64,000 nucleotides of DNA from an uncultured Gemmatimonadota bacterium (lineage in GTDB: Bacteria; Gemmatimonadota; Gemmatimonadetes; Gemmatimonadales; Gemmatimonadaceae), in the NCBI GenBank assembly GCA_903910555.1, contig CAIVZZ010000019.1, forward strand, positions 1-64,000. Reading direction: 5' to 3'. The notes below the pieces were generated by a model. It worked only from the letters and a program-made list of their open reading frames with translations. It was not told where the DNA came from and did no database searches. The stretch's first letter is position 1. The number at the start of each line of letters is the position of its first letter. Position numbers and translations under genes: made by a program. This document shows positions 1 to 8,829 of the stretch, piece after piece.

Positions 1-294
1 CGGCCGCACTCGAGCCTCGCGGATCAAACGCCGGACGAAGCATACTTCACGCCACTCTCAATTCGGAGAGCGGCCTGACCCCGCCCGTGAATCCACTTAT
101 CTCAAGCTGAAAAGCTGTACAGAAAAGCGGAGCCACTTCTAACCAAATTCTCTTCATATTGCTATTTCCTGATGAGGGGGTGGGCCGCAGTCAGTGCGCA
201 AAACTTACAGCAAGTCGCGGCACGCGGTCAACGATAAAATTGCTGTGACCGGCGCGTGACACTTCTTGACATACGGTGCCAGTTCGCTTTGCGA
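1..294. other. non-coding left edge of window
   Basis: No gene, tRNA, terminator with a T-run or convincing promoter is seen here. The permease gene to its right ends at 295 on the minus strand, so this is the region downstream of that gene. Confidence 0.5.
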
Positions 295-1662
295 TTATTG
301 CGCGGCGCGGCGGGCGCGCCCGACGGTCAGATAGTAGACCGGAATTCCAATGAGAAGCACTCCGAGAACGGCGAGTGTGCTCATGCGGCTCGATTCCTGC
401 ACGATGGCGTTGCCAAGCAGGTAGAGCACGGAGACGATAAACAACAGCGGCACCAAGGGATACAGCGGCACGCGGAAGGTCGGATTGTAGCCCGGCGTTC
501 CGCGCAGTTTGAAGACAGACGCGACGGCGAGCATGTAAAACGGAAGAAATGCGGTCACGAAAGTGTCGGCGAGCTGCTCAAATGGAAGGAGAAGCACGAA
601 TACCATGCCGAGCGCTGCCACGAGCGTGATCGCGACGTGTGGCGTGCCGAACTTCGGGTGAATCTTTGCGACCGGCTTGAAGAAAAGGCCGTCGTCAGCC
701 ATCGCGAAGAAGACACGGGGGCTGGTGAACAGCACCGTGTTGAGCGTGCCGAAGGTCGAGATCATGACGGTGATTGCAACAAACGCGACGCCGGGCGTGC
801 CGAGGACGTGCTGCGCGACGTCGGCCGCGACAAGTTTCGATACGCGAATTTCATCGATCGGCAGCACCGCCATATACGCGAGATTTGCCGCGAGATAAAT
901 CCCGAGGACGGCCAGCGTGCCGCCAATGAGCGCGCGCGGAAGATTGCGGCCGGGATCTTTCACTTCGCCGGCGTTGTAGGCGAGATCGGCCCATCCATCG
1001 AACGCCCAGAGCGTCGACACGAGTGCGAGTCCGAACGCCGGCAGCGTGAAGCTTCCGGGTGGGATCGCCGGAGAAAAGTGCGCAAGGCCGTAGTGCGGCA
1101 ATCCAATCGCGAACGCGGCGATGACGATGAACAGCAGGCCGCCGTATTTGGCGAGCACGGTGAAATTGTTCACATTGGCCGCGAACCGCACGCCGACGTA
1201 GTTGAACAGTCCGGTCAGTGCGATTGCGCCTGCGGCGGTCCAGTGCACCATCGACGAATTTTCCGGTGCGACGGGATTGTAGCCGAGCACGCGGAAGAAA
1301 TATTCGGAGAAGGTGATCGCAATGCCGCCAAGCGACGCGGCACGGATCATCGAGATCTGGCCCCAGCCAAACAAAAATCCCACGAGGTCACCCCAGGCAT
1401 CGCGGCAGAAGACGTACAGGCCGCCGGTGCGCGGGAGCGCGCTCGCGACTTCAGCCATCGTGAGCGCGCCGCACATCGCGAATATCCCGCCGGCGATCCA
1501 GACCGCCATCATCGGGAGCGGGCCGGGGAGTTTGTCGGCGATGCCGGCCGGCGAGCGGAAAATGCCGGAGCCGATGGTGGATCCGATGACGACTGCGGTC
1601 GCGCTCCAGACTCCGAGTTTGCGCTGGAGTTCGTTTTTTCCGGTCGGGACTGGATTGGCCAT
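295..1662 (-). CDS. APC-family amino acid permease
   Basis: Predicted inner-membrane amino acid transporter of about 455 residues, normal for the APC superfamily, with around 12 hydrophobic segments. The N-terminus carries the family signature GSTIGSGIFRSPAGIA in the first unwound helix, and a later segment contains AFDGWADLAYNAGEVKDP, typical of the LAT/APC substrate region. I chose the ATG at 1662; a GTG at 1677 would add five residues, and neither has a clear Shine-Dalgarno sequence. It is divergent from the small membrane protein and ctaB gene pair, with a large inverted repeat between them. It belongs to the same family as the permeases at 2996-4324 and 32254-33579. Substrate cannot be told from sequence. 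Confidence 0.9.
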   Translation of the reverse strand: MANPVPTGKNELQRKLGVWSATAVVIGSTIGSGIFRSPAGIADKLPGPLPMMAVWIAGGIFAMCGALTMAEVASALPRTGGLYVFCRDAWGDLVGFLFGWGQISMIRAASLGGIAITFSEYFFRVLGYNPVAPENSSMVHWTAAGAIALTGLFNYVGVRFAANVNNFTVLAKYGGLLFIVIAAFAIGLPHYGLAHFSPAIPPGSFTLPAFGLALVSTLWAFDGWADLAYNAGEVKDPGRNLPRALIGGTLAVLGIYLAANLAYMAVLPIDEIRVSKLVAADVAQHVLGTPGVAFVAITVMISTFGTLNTVLFTSPRVFFAMADDGLFFKPVAKIHPKFGTPHVAITLVAALGMVFVLLLPFEQLADTFVTAFLPFYMLAVASVFKLRGTPGYNPTFRVPLYPLVPLLFIVSVLYLLGNAIVQESSRMSTLAVLGVLLIGIPVYYLTVGRARRAAQ

Positions 1663-1708
1663 TTGGAAACGGTACACTCGGCAACGGCGATCCGCGAGAG
1701 TGATTTTG

Positions 1709-1838
1709 TCTCGTAGCTAACAGCACGCTGCCATCAGCTCACAGCTTCAGCCTCGAAGCTTCGAGCTCGCAGCGCTCAGAGCCGACAGCCACGAGGCTGA
1801 AGCTGTGAGCTGATAGCCACGTGCTGTTAGCTGCGAGA
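1709..1838. repeat. large imperfect inverted repeat (47-base arms)
   Basis: Bases 1709-1755 and 1792-1838 are inverted copies that agree at 43 of 47 positions, separated by 36 bases. The loop side begins with a perfect 12-base palindrome TCGAAGCTTCGA at 1753-1764. The structure lies between divergent start codons at 1662 and 1894, and a transcript from either side could fold into a long hairpin. There is no T-run, so it is not a standard intrinsic terminator. It encodes no protein that I can support. Confidence 0.85.
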
Positions 1839-1893
1839 AAACAACAACCGACCCTTCCCTGCACCCTCCCAACCCGCGAACTTTCACTCCGAA

Positions 1894-2148
1894 ATGCCAA
1901 CCCCGATCGCCGAGTTCATCTTCTGGGCCGCATCTGCGGTCATCGTGGTCGCGCAGCTGCTCATTCTGCGCTCCACTCGGCGCGGCATGAAGGTCGGCCC
2001 GCCCGGATCAGGCTCGGCACTCGAGTGGGCGTTCGCCATCGTTCCTTCGATCTGCCTGATCGCGCTGCTCTTTCTGACTTGGCGCACGATGCACGCCGGA
2101 ACGTTCAACTTCGACGCGAAAACTCCGTCTGCCGGAGTAAGCGCATGA
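1894..2148 (+). CDS. small two-helix membrane protein next to heme O synthase
   Basis: A protein of 84 residues with two predicted membrane helices, around residues 6-24 and 44-62, joined by a short basic and glycine/proline-rich loop (RSTRRGMKVGPPGSG). The second helix region, ALEWAFAIVPSICLIALLF, resembles the second transmembrane helix of cytochrome c oxidase subunit II, where a tryptophan and a proline sit in similar places, but the copper-binding domain is absent. Its stop overlaps the ctaB start by an ATGA junction, so the two are translationally coupled. I infer a role in oxidase assembly or as an oxidase membrane component; the family is not certain. Confidence 0.7.
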   Translation: MPTPIAEFIFWAASAVIVVAQLLILRSTRRGMKVGPPGSGSALEWAFAIVPSICLIALLFLTWRTMHAGTFNFDAKTPSAGVSA

Positions 2149-3044
2149 GCGCAGACATCGCGGCGGTTGCGACAGAAAAAAAACACACATTCGCGTCTGA
2201 CCTGATCTCGCTCACCAAGCCGCGCATCATCTCGCTGCTGCTGGTGACAACAGTCGCACCAATGTTCGTCGCCGGAACGCCCACGCTCTCCGCCGTCATC
2301 TGGGTCACGATCGGCGGCTATCTGATGGCCGGCGGTGCGAACGCGGTCAACATGTATCTCGACAGCGACATCGACGACGTCATGGCGCGCACCAAACTGC
2401 GCCCCATTCCGAGCGGCCGGATGTCGCCGCGCGCGGTGATCGCATTTGGAATCCTGATCGCGACCGCTGCGACGTACATGCTCGCGCACTTCGTCAATGT
2501 CCTCACCGCGGCGCTCGCGCTCGCCGGGTTCTACTTCTACGTCTTCATCTACACCCGCTGGCTCAAGCGGAGCTCGCCGCAGAACATCGTGATCGGCGGC
2601 GCGGCAGGCGCATTCCCGCCGCTCGTTGGATGGGCGGCTGTTACGGGCCGCATAGATCTCGCGGCAGTCTTTCTTTTTTTGATCGTGTTCTACTGGACGC
2701 CGCCGCACTTCTGGGCGCTCGCGCTCAACAAACAGCGCGATTACGGCAACGCCGGCGTCCCGATGGCACCACTCGTATGGGGAGTGCGCGAAACGATCGA
2801 TCAGATGTGGTATTACACGCTGCTGCTCGTCGCGCTCACGGTTCTGCCGGTCTGCTTCGGCGTGTTCGGGCTGATCTATCTCGCGTCAGCGCTCGTGCTC
2901 GGCCTGCTGCTCATCATCGGCGTCTGGAAAGTGCGAATGGTGCGCGACGGTGCGTGGGAAAAGCCGGCGTGGTGGGTGTTTAGCTACTCACTGCTCTATC
3001 TCGCGCTGCTGTTCGTCGCGATGGCCGCCGATCGCCATTTGTAG
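2145..3044 (+). CDS. ctaB: protoheme IX farnesyltransferase (heme O synthase)
   Basis: Attaches a farnesyl group to heme b to make heme O for terminal oxidases, in the inner membrane. The protein is 299 residues with about nine hydrophobic helices, normal for the UbiA superfamily. Both Asp-rich sites are recognisable: the first contains NMYLDSDIDDVMARTKLRPI, the usual N-x3-D-x2-D plus M-x-R-T-x2-R-P pattern, and the conserved YWTPPHFWALAL follows later. The start ATG at 2145 overlaps the upstream stop codon. A longer reading of the same frame exists upstream but lacks family similarity. Its last 49 bases overlap the 3' end of the convergent permease gene. Confidence 0.95.
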   Translation: MSADIAAVATEKKHTFASDLISLTKPRIISLLLVTTVAPMFVAGTPTLSAVIWVTIGGYLMAGGANAVNMYLDSDIDDVMARTKLRPIPSGRMSPRAVIAFGILIATAATYMLAHFVNVLTAALALAGFYFYVFIYTRWLKRSSPQNIVIGGAAGAFPPLVGWAAVTGRIDLAAVFLFLIVFYWTPPHFWALALNKQRDYGNAGVPMAPLVWGVRETIDQMWYYTLLLVALTVLPVCFGVFGLIYLASALVLGLLLIIGVWKVRMVRDGAWEKPAWWVFSYSLLYLALLFVAMAADRHL

Positions 3045-4324
3045 AGCACGACACCAACCGCGAGCATCGCGGTTCCTACGAGCGACATGCGAAGGGCCGC
3101 AACATAGGCGCTGATGATTCCGACCACCGCCGAAAGCACAAAAAATGCCGGCAGCCACGGATAGCCGAGCACGCGATACGGCCGGTGCAGCTCGGGCCGC
3201 GTGCGGCGCAACACAAAAACACTCGCCGCGCCGAGTCCGAAGAAAATCCAGTCTGCGAATACCACGCCGCTGAGCAGCGTCCCGATCGTGCCGCGTGTCG
3301 CCACCAGAAGCACGAGCGACCATCCGCCGAGCATCACGAGCGCAATGTGCGGTGATCCAAACTTCGGATGCACCTTTCCGGCGCTCGGCAGAAACGCGCC
3401 GTCCTGACCGAGCGCATAGAGCACCCGCGCGTTGGTGAGGAGCGCGACATTCACGAAACCAAATATTGAAAGCATCGCGGCGACGGTGATCGCCGTTGCG
3501 CCGGCGGGACCAATCAGACGACCCGCCGTATCAGCAGCGACCGCAGTGCTCGCCGCGAGGCCGTCGCGGCCGAGTGTCTTGAGATAGACGATGTTCGCGC
3601 CGAGGTACACGGCGATCACGATTCCGATTCCCACCGCGAGTGCCTTCGGAAGGGTACGGCCCGGATCGCGAATTTCCCCCGCGACCATGTTGGTCTGCTG
3701 CCAGCCGCCGATCGTGAAGAGCACGGCGACGAACGCTGCCGCGATTCCATTGGCGAGCGGTGGCGCAACGGGCGCGGCGGCAACGAGCGGAGGTGTGCCG
3801 GGGCTCAGCGCGAGACCGATGGCGATCAGTGCACTGAGCGCCGCGATTTTCGAGAGCGTGAAAATATTCGCGGTGACCGTACCGGGTTTCACTCCCAGAT
3901 AATTCGTGATGGTCAACGCGATGATCGTGATCGCCGCGACGCCGATCCGTCCGCCGACCGCGTCTATGGGAACAAAGCGTTCGAGATATCCTGCAAAGCC
4001 CATCGCGACCGCTGCGATCGCACCGCTCGCAATCATCAGGAGCGTCATCCAGCCGAGGAGAAATGCAGGGAGCCGGCCGAATGCTTCGCGCACATACACG
4101 TATCCGCCGCCGGCCTCGGGCAGCATGGCGCCGAGTTCGGCGTAGGTCAGTGCGCCGGCGAGAGCGACGATGCCGCCGACCGTCCAGATCGCGAGGACCC
4201 ATCCGGAAGTCGGAAGTGCGCGAGCGGTTTCGGCAGGAGTAAAGAAAATTCCGCTGCCGATGATGCCGCCGACGACCAGAAGCGCGGCCGAGAACAACCC
4301 CAGCTCGCGCCGGAGTTCGGTCAT
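2996..4324 (-). CDS. APC-family amino acid permease
   Basis: Inner-membrane amino acid transporter of 442 residues with about 12 hydrophobic segments. The first helix carries VVGGIIGSGIFFTPAETA and the region near residue 210 contains FTIGGWQQTNMVAGEIRDP, both characteristic of the LAT/APC group. Its ATG at 4324 overlaps the stop of the upstream M24 peptidase by four bases, so the pair is almost certainly co-transcribed. I infer import of amino acids or a role in recycling peptidase products. The 3' end overlaps the convergent ctaB by 49 bases. Exact substrate unknown. Confidence 0.9.
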   Translation of the reverse strand: MTELRRELGLFSAALLVVGGIIGSGIFFTPAETARALPTSGWVLAIWTVGGIVALAGALTYAELGAMLPEAGGGYVYVREAFGRLPAFLLGWMTLLMIASGAIAAVAMGFAGYLERFVPIDAVGGRIGVAAITIIALTITNYLGVKPGTVTANIFTLSKIAALSALIAIGLALSPGTPPLVAAAPVAPPLANGIAAAFVAVLFTIGGWQQTNMVAGEIRDPGRTLPKALAVGIGIVIAVYLGANIVYLKTLGRDGLAASTAVAADTAGRLIGPAGATAITVAAMLSIFGFVNVALLTNARVLYALGQDGAFLPSAGKVHPKFGSPHIALVMLGGWSLVLLVATRGTIGTLLSGVVFADWIFFGLGAASVFVLRRTRPELHRPYRVLGYPWLPAFFVLSAVVGIISAYVAALRMSLVGTAMLAVGVVLYKWRSAAIATNSSAR

Positions 4325-5499
4325 ACGATGATCAGGTCGCGCTGAATTTCTTTCGGCGTGATGATCAGTTCGCGATCGCCGATATATGCGTTCACTTCGG
4401 TTCTCACGCCGAACTCTCCCGTGAGATACACACCGGGTTCGATCGAGAATCCGACGCCGGGAATCAGCAAACGCTCTTCGCGAGTCTCGAGATTGTCGAG
4501 ATTGGGGCCCGAACCGTGAATGGCGCGCGCGTCGATTGAATGGCCGGTACGGTGCGTGAACGCGGCACCGTATCCGGCACGATCGATCACGCCTCGTGCG
4601 GCATCGTCGACGTCCGCGCCGCGCAGCGCCGTGCCGGCGGCCACGCGATCGCGCAGCAGCGTGATGGCCGCATCACGCGCGTCGCGGACGGTCGTCCACA
4701 CCTGCTGGAGTTTCGGCGACGGCGCGCCGATCGACGCCATCCACGTTTGGTCAGCGTACGGTGAGTTCGGCTCCATCGCCCACAGATCAATCAAAATCGA
4801 ATCGCCTGCACGAAACAGCCGCGGTGCCGCGGCCGACGGTTCGTAGTGCGGATTCGCGGCATTCTCTGTGGCGGAGACGTTCGGACCGTGATCGGTGAAC
4901 AGTCCGTTTGCGACAAACTCGCTTTTCATCCACTCCATGACCTGGTGTTCCGCGAGCGGCGTGCCGTTCTTGACGCTCGCGCCTGCGCGGGCGAACGCCT
5001 CTTTCGCAATGCGCGCGATGATTTCCGCGGCGCGCTCGTGTGATGCCAACTGCGCAGACGTCCACACCGCAAAAAACTTTGTCACGAGATTCGCCGATGT
5101 CACGACCGTCGCGCCGCACGCGCGAACCATCTCGATCACGCCGGCGGGTACGCGATCGACCACCGGCACCGCATCGCCGGGCGAATACTCCATCGCAGCT
5201 TTCTTTCCTTTGACTAGCTGCGCGATTTCAGACTCCAGCGATTTCCACGACGAATACACGCGGCGTTCCCACGAGCGCGGCCAGTGCTTCCATGAGTCCG
5301 GCTCGATGGCGTGCGTGATCGCAACCGGCGTCCCCTTGGTGGGAATCCACGCGACCATGCGGCGCGATGCGAGGCCCTCGGCGCGAAAGAGCGCCTGCGA
5401 AATCGGATTGATCCCGCGAAAATCGTACAACAGCCATCCGTCGACGCCCGCTTCGGCGAGTGCGGCCTGAACAGCGGGTAGTGTTTCCGGTGTCAGCAT
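4321..5499 (-). CDS. M24 family metallopeptidase (Xaa-Pro aminopeptidase-like)
   Basis: Predicted cytosolic metallo-aminopeptidase of 392 residues with an N-terminal creatinase-type domain and a C-terminal pita-bread domain. Candidate metal ligands are all present: Asp in ILIDLWA, Asp in YADQTWMAS, His in HRTGHSID, Glu in FSIEPGVYL and Glu in VRTEVNAYI. A GGAGGG ribosome site lies nine bases before the ATG at 5499. The 4-base overlap with the permease gene downstream suggests a peptide and amino-acid utilisation unit. Specificity for proline-containing peptides is the family default and is not shown by the sequence. Confidence 0.92.
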   Translation of the reverse strand: MLTPETLPAVQAALAEAGVDGWLLYDFRGINPISQALFRAEGLASRRMVAWIPTKGTPVAITHAIEPDSWKHWPRSWERRVYSSWKSLESEIAQLVKGKKAAMEYSPGDAVPVVDRVPAGVIEMVRACGATVVTSANLVTKFFAVWTSAQLASHERAAEIIARIAKEAFARAGASVKNGTPLAEHQVMEWMKSEFVANGLFTDHGPNVSATENAANPHYEPSAAAPRLFRAGDSILIDLWAMEPNSPYADQTWMASIGAPSPKLQQVWTTVRDARDAAITLLRDRVAAGTALRGADVDDAARGVIDRAGYGAAFTHRTGHSIDARAIHGSGPNLDNLETREERLLIPGVGFSIEPGVYLTGEFGVRTEVNAYIGDRELIITPKEIQRDLIIV

Positions 5500-5559
5500 T
5501 GCGAACGACCCTCCGTACTGCTTGCGCGGGTGATGAACGATTTAGGGCAGTAACCCGGT

Positions 5560-6192
5560 TTACTTCGAGCGCGATCCGATCGGCCGCCACTCGGCGCGCC
5601 ATTCACACACGCCTTCACCGCGACTGGCGCAGCGCACATGCTCCACGGCGCCGACACCGCCGACGAGCAGCTGCATCAGCTCGCGCAGTGCGGACTCATA
5701 GAAGGTGCAGCCGCCGAGCTTCGGCGCCGCGTCGAGCGTGACGGAATGCGAGATTTCGAGCAGGATGGTCGACCCCACACGGCGGATCATCCCTTCCGTG
5801 TAGCGGCCGGTGATCCGGCGGGCATGACGGAGCGCGATCGGACGCGAGAGAAGCGACGGGAGCGAGAGCATGAGGCGGCGCGTGACCGGAGAGATCGTGC
5901 GGTACGCCTGTCGCGCGAGGATCCGGCCGCCCTCGCGGAACACTTCCTCGGCGTCGGGACGGCGCCCGACGAGCTTCGCCAGCGCGGCAGCTTCATCGAA
6001 CGGCGGGCGCTGCTTGCGGCGCACAGCTTCGGTGTAGCGCTTGATCTGCGCAAAAACAGTATCGCTGAGGCCCAGACGCTTATTGCGGAGTTCGTGGACG
6101 AACTCGGCCTCGTACTCCCCTTTCGGAGTGTCCACCGCACGCACCGCTTCGAGCAGGCTGAGCGGAAGAAGTGGGTCGACGGTGGATGCCAT
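5560..6192 (-). CDS. V4R/DUF2378-like domain protein
   Basis: A soluble protein of 210 residues with no signal peptide. The C-terminal third, with CTFYESALRELMQLLVGG and then CASRGEGVCEWRAEW, looks like the small-molecule-binding V4R fold and related DUF2378 proteins, in which a Cys and aromatic residues follow two helices. The N-terminal part is helical and charged. I chose the ATG at 6192 because an extension to 6510 would run across the start of the divergent DUF92 gene and has out-of-frame composition. The function is unknown; a sensory or ligand-binding role is an inference from the fold. Confidence 0.6.
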   Translation of the reverse strand: MASTVDPLLPLSLLEAVRAVDTPKGEYEAEFVHELRNKRLGLSDTVFAQIKRYTEAVRRKQRPPFDEAAALAKLVGRRPDAEEVFREGGRILARQAYRTISPVTRRLMLSLPSLLSRPIALRHARRITGRYTEGMIRRVGSTILLEISHSVTLDAAPKLGGCTFYESALRELMQLLVGGVGAVEHVRCASRGEGVCEWRAEWRPIGSRSK

Positions 6193-6294
6193 GGGTGCGA
6201 CCAAACTAAGCGCTCGCCACGCCACCGTACAGTTGAACGGCGCTCCGAGCGAGTATCTTTCGCTGTCCCCGAGCCGGAGCGCGTTATCGAACAG

Positions 6295-7098
6295 ATGATG
6301 GTCATTCGCGCACTCGCCGGTGCGGCCGTCGCGGGAGCCATCACGGCTGGCGCGAGAAAAACGCGCTCGCTCTCTGAATCCGGGCAGTGGGCCGCATTCT
6401 TTTGTGGTATTCTCGCCGCCGCCGCGGGCTGGTGGTGGGCCGGGCTCTTGATTGCATTTTTCCTGACCTCGACGGCGCTCACACGTTGGCGGGCCCCCGA
6501 AAAAATGCAAAAGACGGAGGGGACACTTCCCCGCGCCACCGAGCGAAATGCGACCCAGGTTCTCGCGAACGGTGGACTGTTCGTGCTGTTCGCGTTTGGC
6601 GCGCAGTACACGGGGCGCGAGCGGCTCGCGTTCGCGGCGCTTGGCGCGCTCGCGGCCGCGTCGTCCGATACCTGGTCAACCGAAGTCGGCACGGCGCTCG
6701 GCGGTATGCCGCGCATGATTTCCACATGGAAGCCAGTTGAGCCGGGACTGTCCGGCGGCGTCTCATTCGCCGGGTTCGGCGCTGGAATCGCCGGCGCGCT
6801 GTTCATTGCGCTGGTCGGCGCGTTCGCGATTCCACATCATCGAACGCAACTCGCGATCGCCGCGGCACTCGGCGGATTTGCGGGCTGTGTCGCGGACTCG
6901 CTCATTGGCGCGACGCTGCAGTCAAAACGTTTTTGCGATCGCTGCCGGCACTGGACCGAGCGCCGCGTGCATGCGTGCGGCTATCGCACCCGGCACGCGC
7001 GCGGGATTTACTGGCTGTCGAACGATCTCGTGAATCTCTGCTGCACGTTCGTCGGCGCGGCGACCGCCGTTGTGGCAGGCTGGCTGCTCACGCGATGA
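6295..7098 (+). CDS. DUF92 family membrane protein (VTE6/TMEM19-like)
   Basis: Integral membrane protein of about 268 residues in the DUF92 family, whose plant member VTE6 is a phytyl-phosphate kinase. The family signatures are visible: AASSDTWSTEVGTALGG, then PGLSGGVSFAGFGAG, then ADSLIGATLQ, with a late NDLVNL. A CDRC pair and further Cys/His residues lie in the loop near the C-terminus. The start at 6295 (a second ATG follows at 6298) is preferred over a longer frame from 5638 that is antisense to the V4R-like gene. It overlaps the next gene by ATGA and opens the 6.3-12.0 kb operon. A prenyl-phosphate kinase role is an inference from VTE6. Confidence 0.85.
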   Translation: MMVIRALAGAAVAGAITAGARKTRSLSESGQWAAFFCGILAAAAGWWWAGLLIAFFLTSTALTRWRAPEKMQKTEGTLPRATERNATQVLANGGLFVLFAFGAQYTGRERLAFAALGALAAASSDTWSTEVGTALGGMPRMISTWKPVEPGLSGGVSFAGFGAGIAGALFIALVGAFAIPHHRTQLAIAAALGGFAGCVADSLIGATLQSKRFCDRCRHWTERRVHACGYRTRHARGIYWLSNDLVNLCCTFVGAATAVVAGWLLTR

Positions 7099-8348
7099 CG
7101 CAGACGTCTCAGCAGAGGGCAGACGTCGTGATCGTCGGCGGCGGGCCGGCCGGATCGACGACGGCGTGGTCGCTCGCACGCAACGGCGCCGACGTACTCG
7201 TGCTCGACCGCGCGCATTTTCCTCGCTCAAAGGCATGCGCGGAGTTTCTGAGTCCGCAGGCGCGACGGATCCTCGCTGAGATGGGCGCGCTCGACGCGGT
7301 GATCAGCTCAGGCGCGCCCAACCTCGAGGCGATGACCATTCATGCCGTGAATGGCCGTTCGTTTGAGGGCCGGTTCGACGCCGCGCGGGCGTGCGGCGGC
7401 CAGCGCAACGCCGGGCTCGGCGTTCGGCGCGAAATTCTCGATTCGATCCTGCTCGACAGGGCGCGCGCAGTGGGAGCGCGCGTCGCTGAGGGGATCGCGG
7501 TGACCGATGTCGTGCGCGACTCATCAGGACGCGTGGTTGGCGTGCGTGTGCGCGACGGCGATGCGACGCGAGAAATCAGCGCGCGAATCGTCGTTGGCGC
7601 GGACGGCCTGCGATCGGTGATCGGCCGCAGACTTGGACTGATTCGTTCCGCGCGCTGGCCGCGGCGCATGGGATTCGTGACGCATTTCACGGGAGTGGAA
7701 GGGATCGGCGCAGGCGGCGAGATGCATGTCGCGCGGAACGGATACTGCGGCCTCGCGAATGTCGGAGGCGGCGTAACGAACGTGGGAATGGCGATGCCGA
7801 TGCGGTTCGCGTCTGGCGCGAGCGGCGATTCTGCGGGCTTCATGGAGCAGTGGATTCGCGCGCACCCCGCACTCGCGCCCCGTTTCGCGCATGCCGAACG
7901 TGTGAGTCCGGTGATGGCAACCGGCCCCTTTGCCGTTCATGCGCGACGCGCGTGGGCCCCCGGCGCGGCGCTTGTGGGAGACGCGGCCGATTTTTTTGAT
8001 CCGTTCACCGGCGAAGGAATGTTCGAGGCGATGCGCGGCGGTGAGATTCTCGGCCCGTATCTCTGCACCGCGCTCGCGTCGAACTCGCTGCGCGTGATGG
8101 ATGAAGCGCTCTCCGCATACGACCGGGCGCGCCGATATCAATTCGCAGCGACGTGGCGCGTGCAAAAAATCGTCGCGCTCGCCGTCGCATTTCCGCCGAT
8201 GCTCAATCATACGGTGCGCGCGGCGACCAACCGCCGGGCAATTGCCGATCTCATCGTGAACGTCGCCAGCGGCTTCCTCTCTCCCAGCGAGCTGGCCCGG
8301 CCGGGTATTCTTCGTCAGCTGCTCTTTCCTTTCGGACCGCCCGCATGA
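7095..8348 (+). CDS. FAD-dependent oxidoreductase (geranylgeranyl reductase-like)
   Basis: A flavoprotein of 417 residues. The N-terminus has the Rossmann motif VVIVGGGPAGSTTAWSLARN, an Asp ending strand two (LVLDRAHFPR), and then ACAEFLSPQARRIL, a motif seen in the FAD oxidoreductases that accompany lipid and polyketide methyltransferases. The second FAD motif is GAALVGDAADFFDPFTGEG. The start ATG at 7095 overlaps the DUF92 stop, and its own stop overlaps the flavin reductase start. It may hydroxylate or reduce an aromatic or prenyl lipid; the substrate is unknown. Adjacent flavin reductase supports redox tailoring chemistry. Confidence 0.88.
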   Translation: MTQTSQQRADVVIVGGGPAGSTTAWSLARNGADVLVLDRAHFPRSKACAEFLSPQARRILAEMGALDAVISSGAPNLEAMTIHAVNGRSFEGRFDAARACGGQRNAGLGVRREILDSILLDRARAVGARVAEGIAVTDVVRDSSGRVVGVRVRDGDATREISARIVVGADGLRSVIGRRLGLIRSARWPRRMGFVTHFTGVEGIGAGGEMHVARNGYCGLANVGGGVTNVGMAMPMRFASGASGDSAGFMEQWIRAHPALAPRFAHAERVSPVMATGPFAVHARRAWAPGAALVGDAADFFDPFTGEGMFEAMRGGEILGPYLCTALASNSLRVMDEALSAYDRARRYQFAATWRVQKIVALAVAFPPMLNHTVRAATNRRAIADLIVNVASGFLSPSELARPGILRQLLFPFGPPA

Positions 8349-8824
8349 CACCGATCGACGCCGCCACATTTCGACACGCACTTGGCCGATTCCCGTCCGG
8401 CGTTACCGTCGTAACCGTTCGCGACGACGACGGACGTGATTTCGGAATGACCGTGAGCGCGTTCGCGTCAGTAAGTCTCGCCCCGCCGCTGGTGCTCGTG
8501 TGCATCGGTGACGACGCGACGATCGCCGGTGCCGTCGGTGCTGCCGGACACTTCGCCGTGAGTGTGCTCGCGGAGAATCAGGAAGCGCTCGCCCAGAGAT
8601 TCGCCGACTCCGACGCGGATCGGTTCGCCGGCACGGAATTTTCGCGCGGAGAGACCGGGCTCGCGCTGCTCGACGGTGCGGTGGCCTACCTCGAATGTGC
8701 GATTGTCGCGCGCCATCGCGGCGGCGATCATACCATCGTCGTCGGCGAAGTGCTCTTGGCTTCTGCCGTGGAAGATGGACGTCCGCTGATCTATCAGCGC
8801 GGCGAATATCGTCGTATGCAGTAA
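8345..8824 (+). CDS. flavin reductase family protein
   Basis: A protein of 159 residues with the FMN-binding split-barrel fold of NAD(P)H:flavin oxidoreductases. It shows the usual order: FPSGVTVVTV near the N-terminus, GMTVSAFASVSLAPPLVLVC for flavin binding, FAVSVLAENQEALAQRFA, and the closing IVVGEVLLA. It overlaps the FAD oxidoreductase gene by ATGA. Proteins of this type supply reduced flavin to a partner monooxygenase, so a two-component system with the preceding oxidoreductase, or a stand-alone reductase, is plausible. Confidence 0.92.
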   Translation: MTPIDAATFRHALGRFPSGVTVVTVRDDDGRDFGMTVSAFASVSLAPPLVLVCIGDDATIAGAVGAAGHFAVSVLAENQEALAQRFADSDADRFAGTEFSRGETGLALLDGAVAYLECAIVARHRGGDHTIVVGEVLLASAVEDGRPLIYQRGEYRRMQ

Positions 8825-8829
8825 GCGCT

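Noticed and set aside
256-1716. A 486-codon open frame on the plus strand
   Set aside because: It is antisense to the APC permease, and reads as Arg/Glu/His-rich noise.
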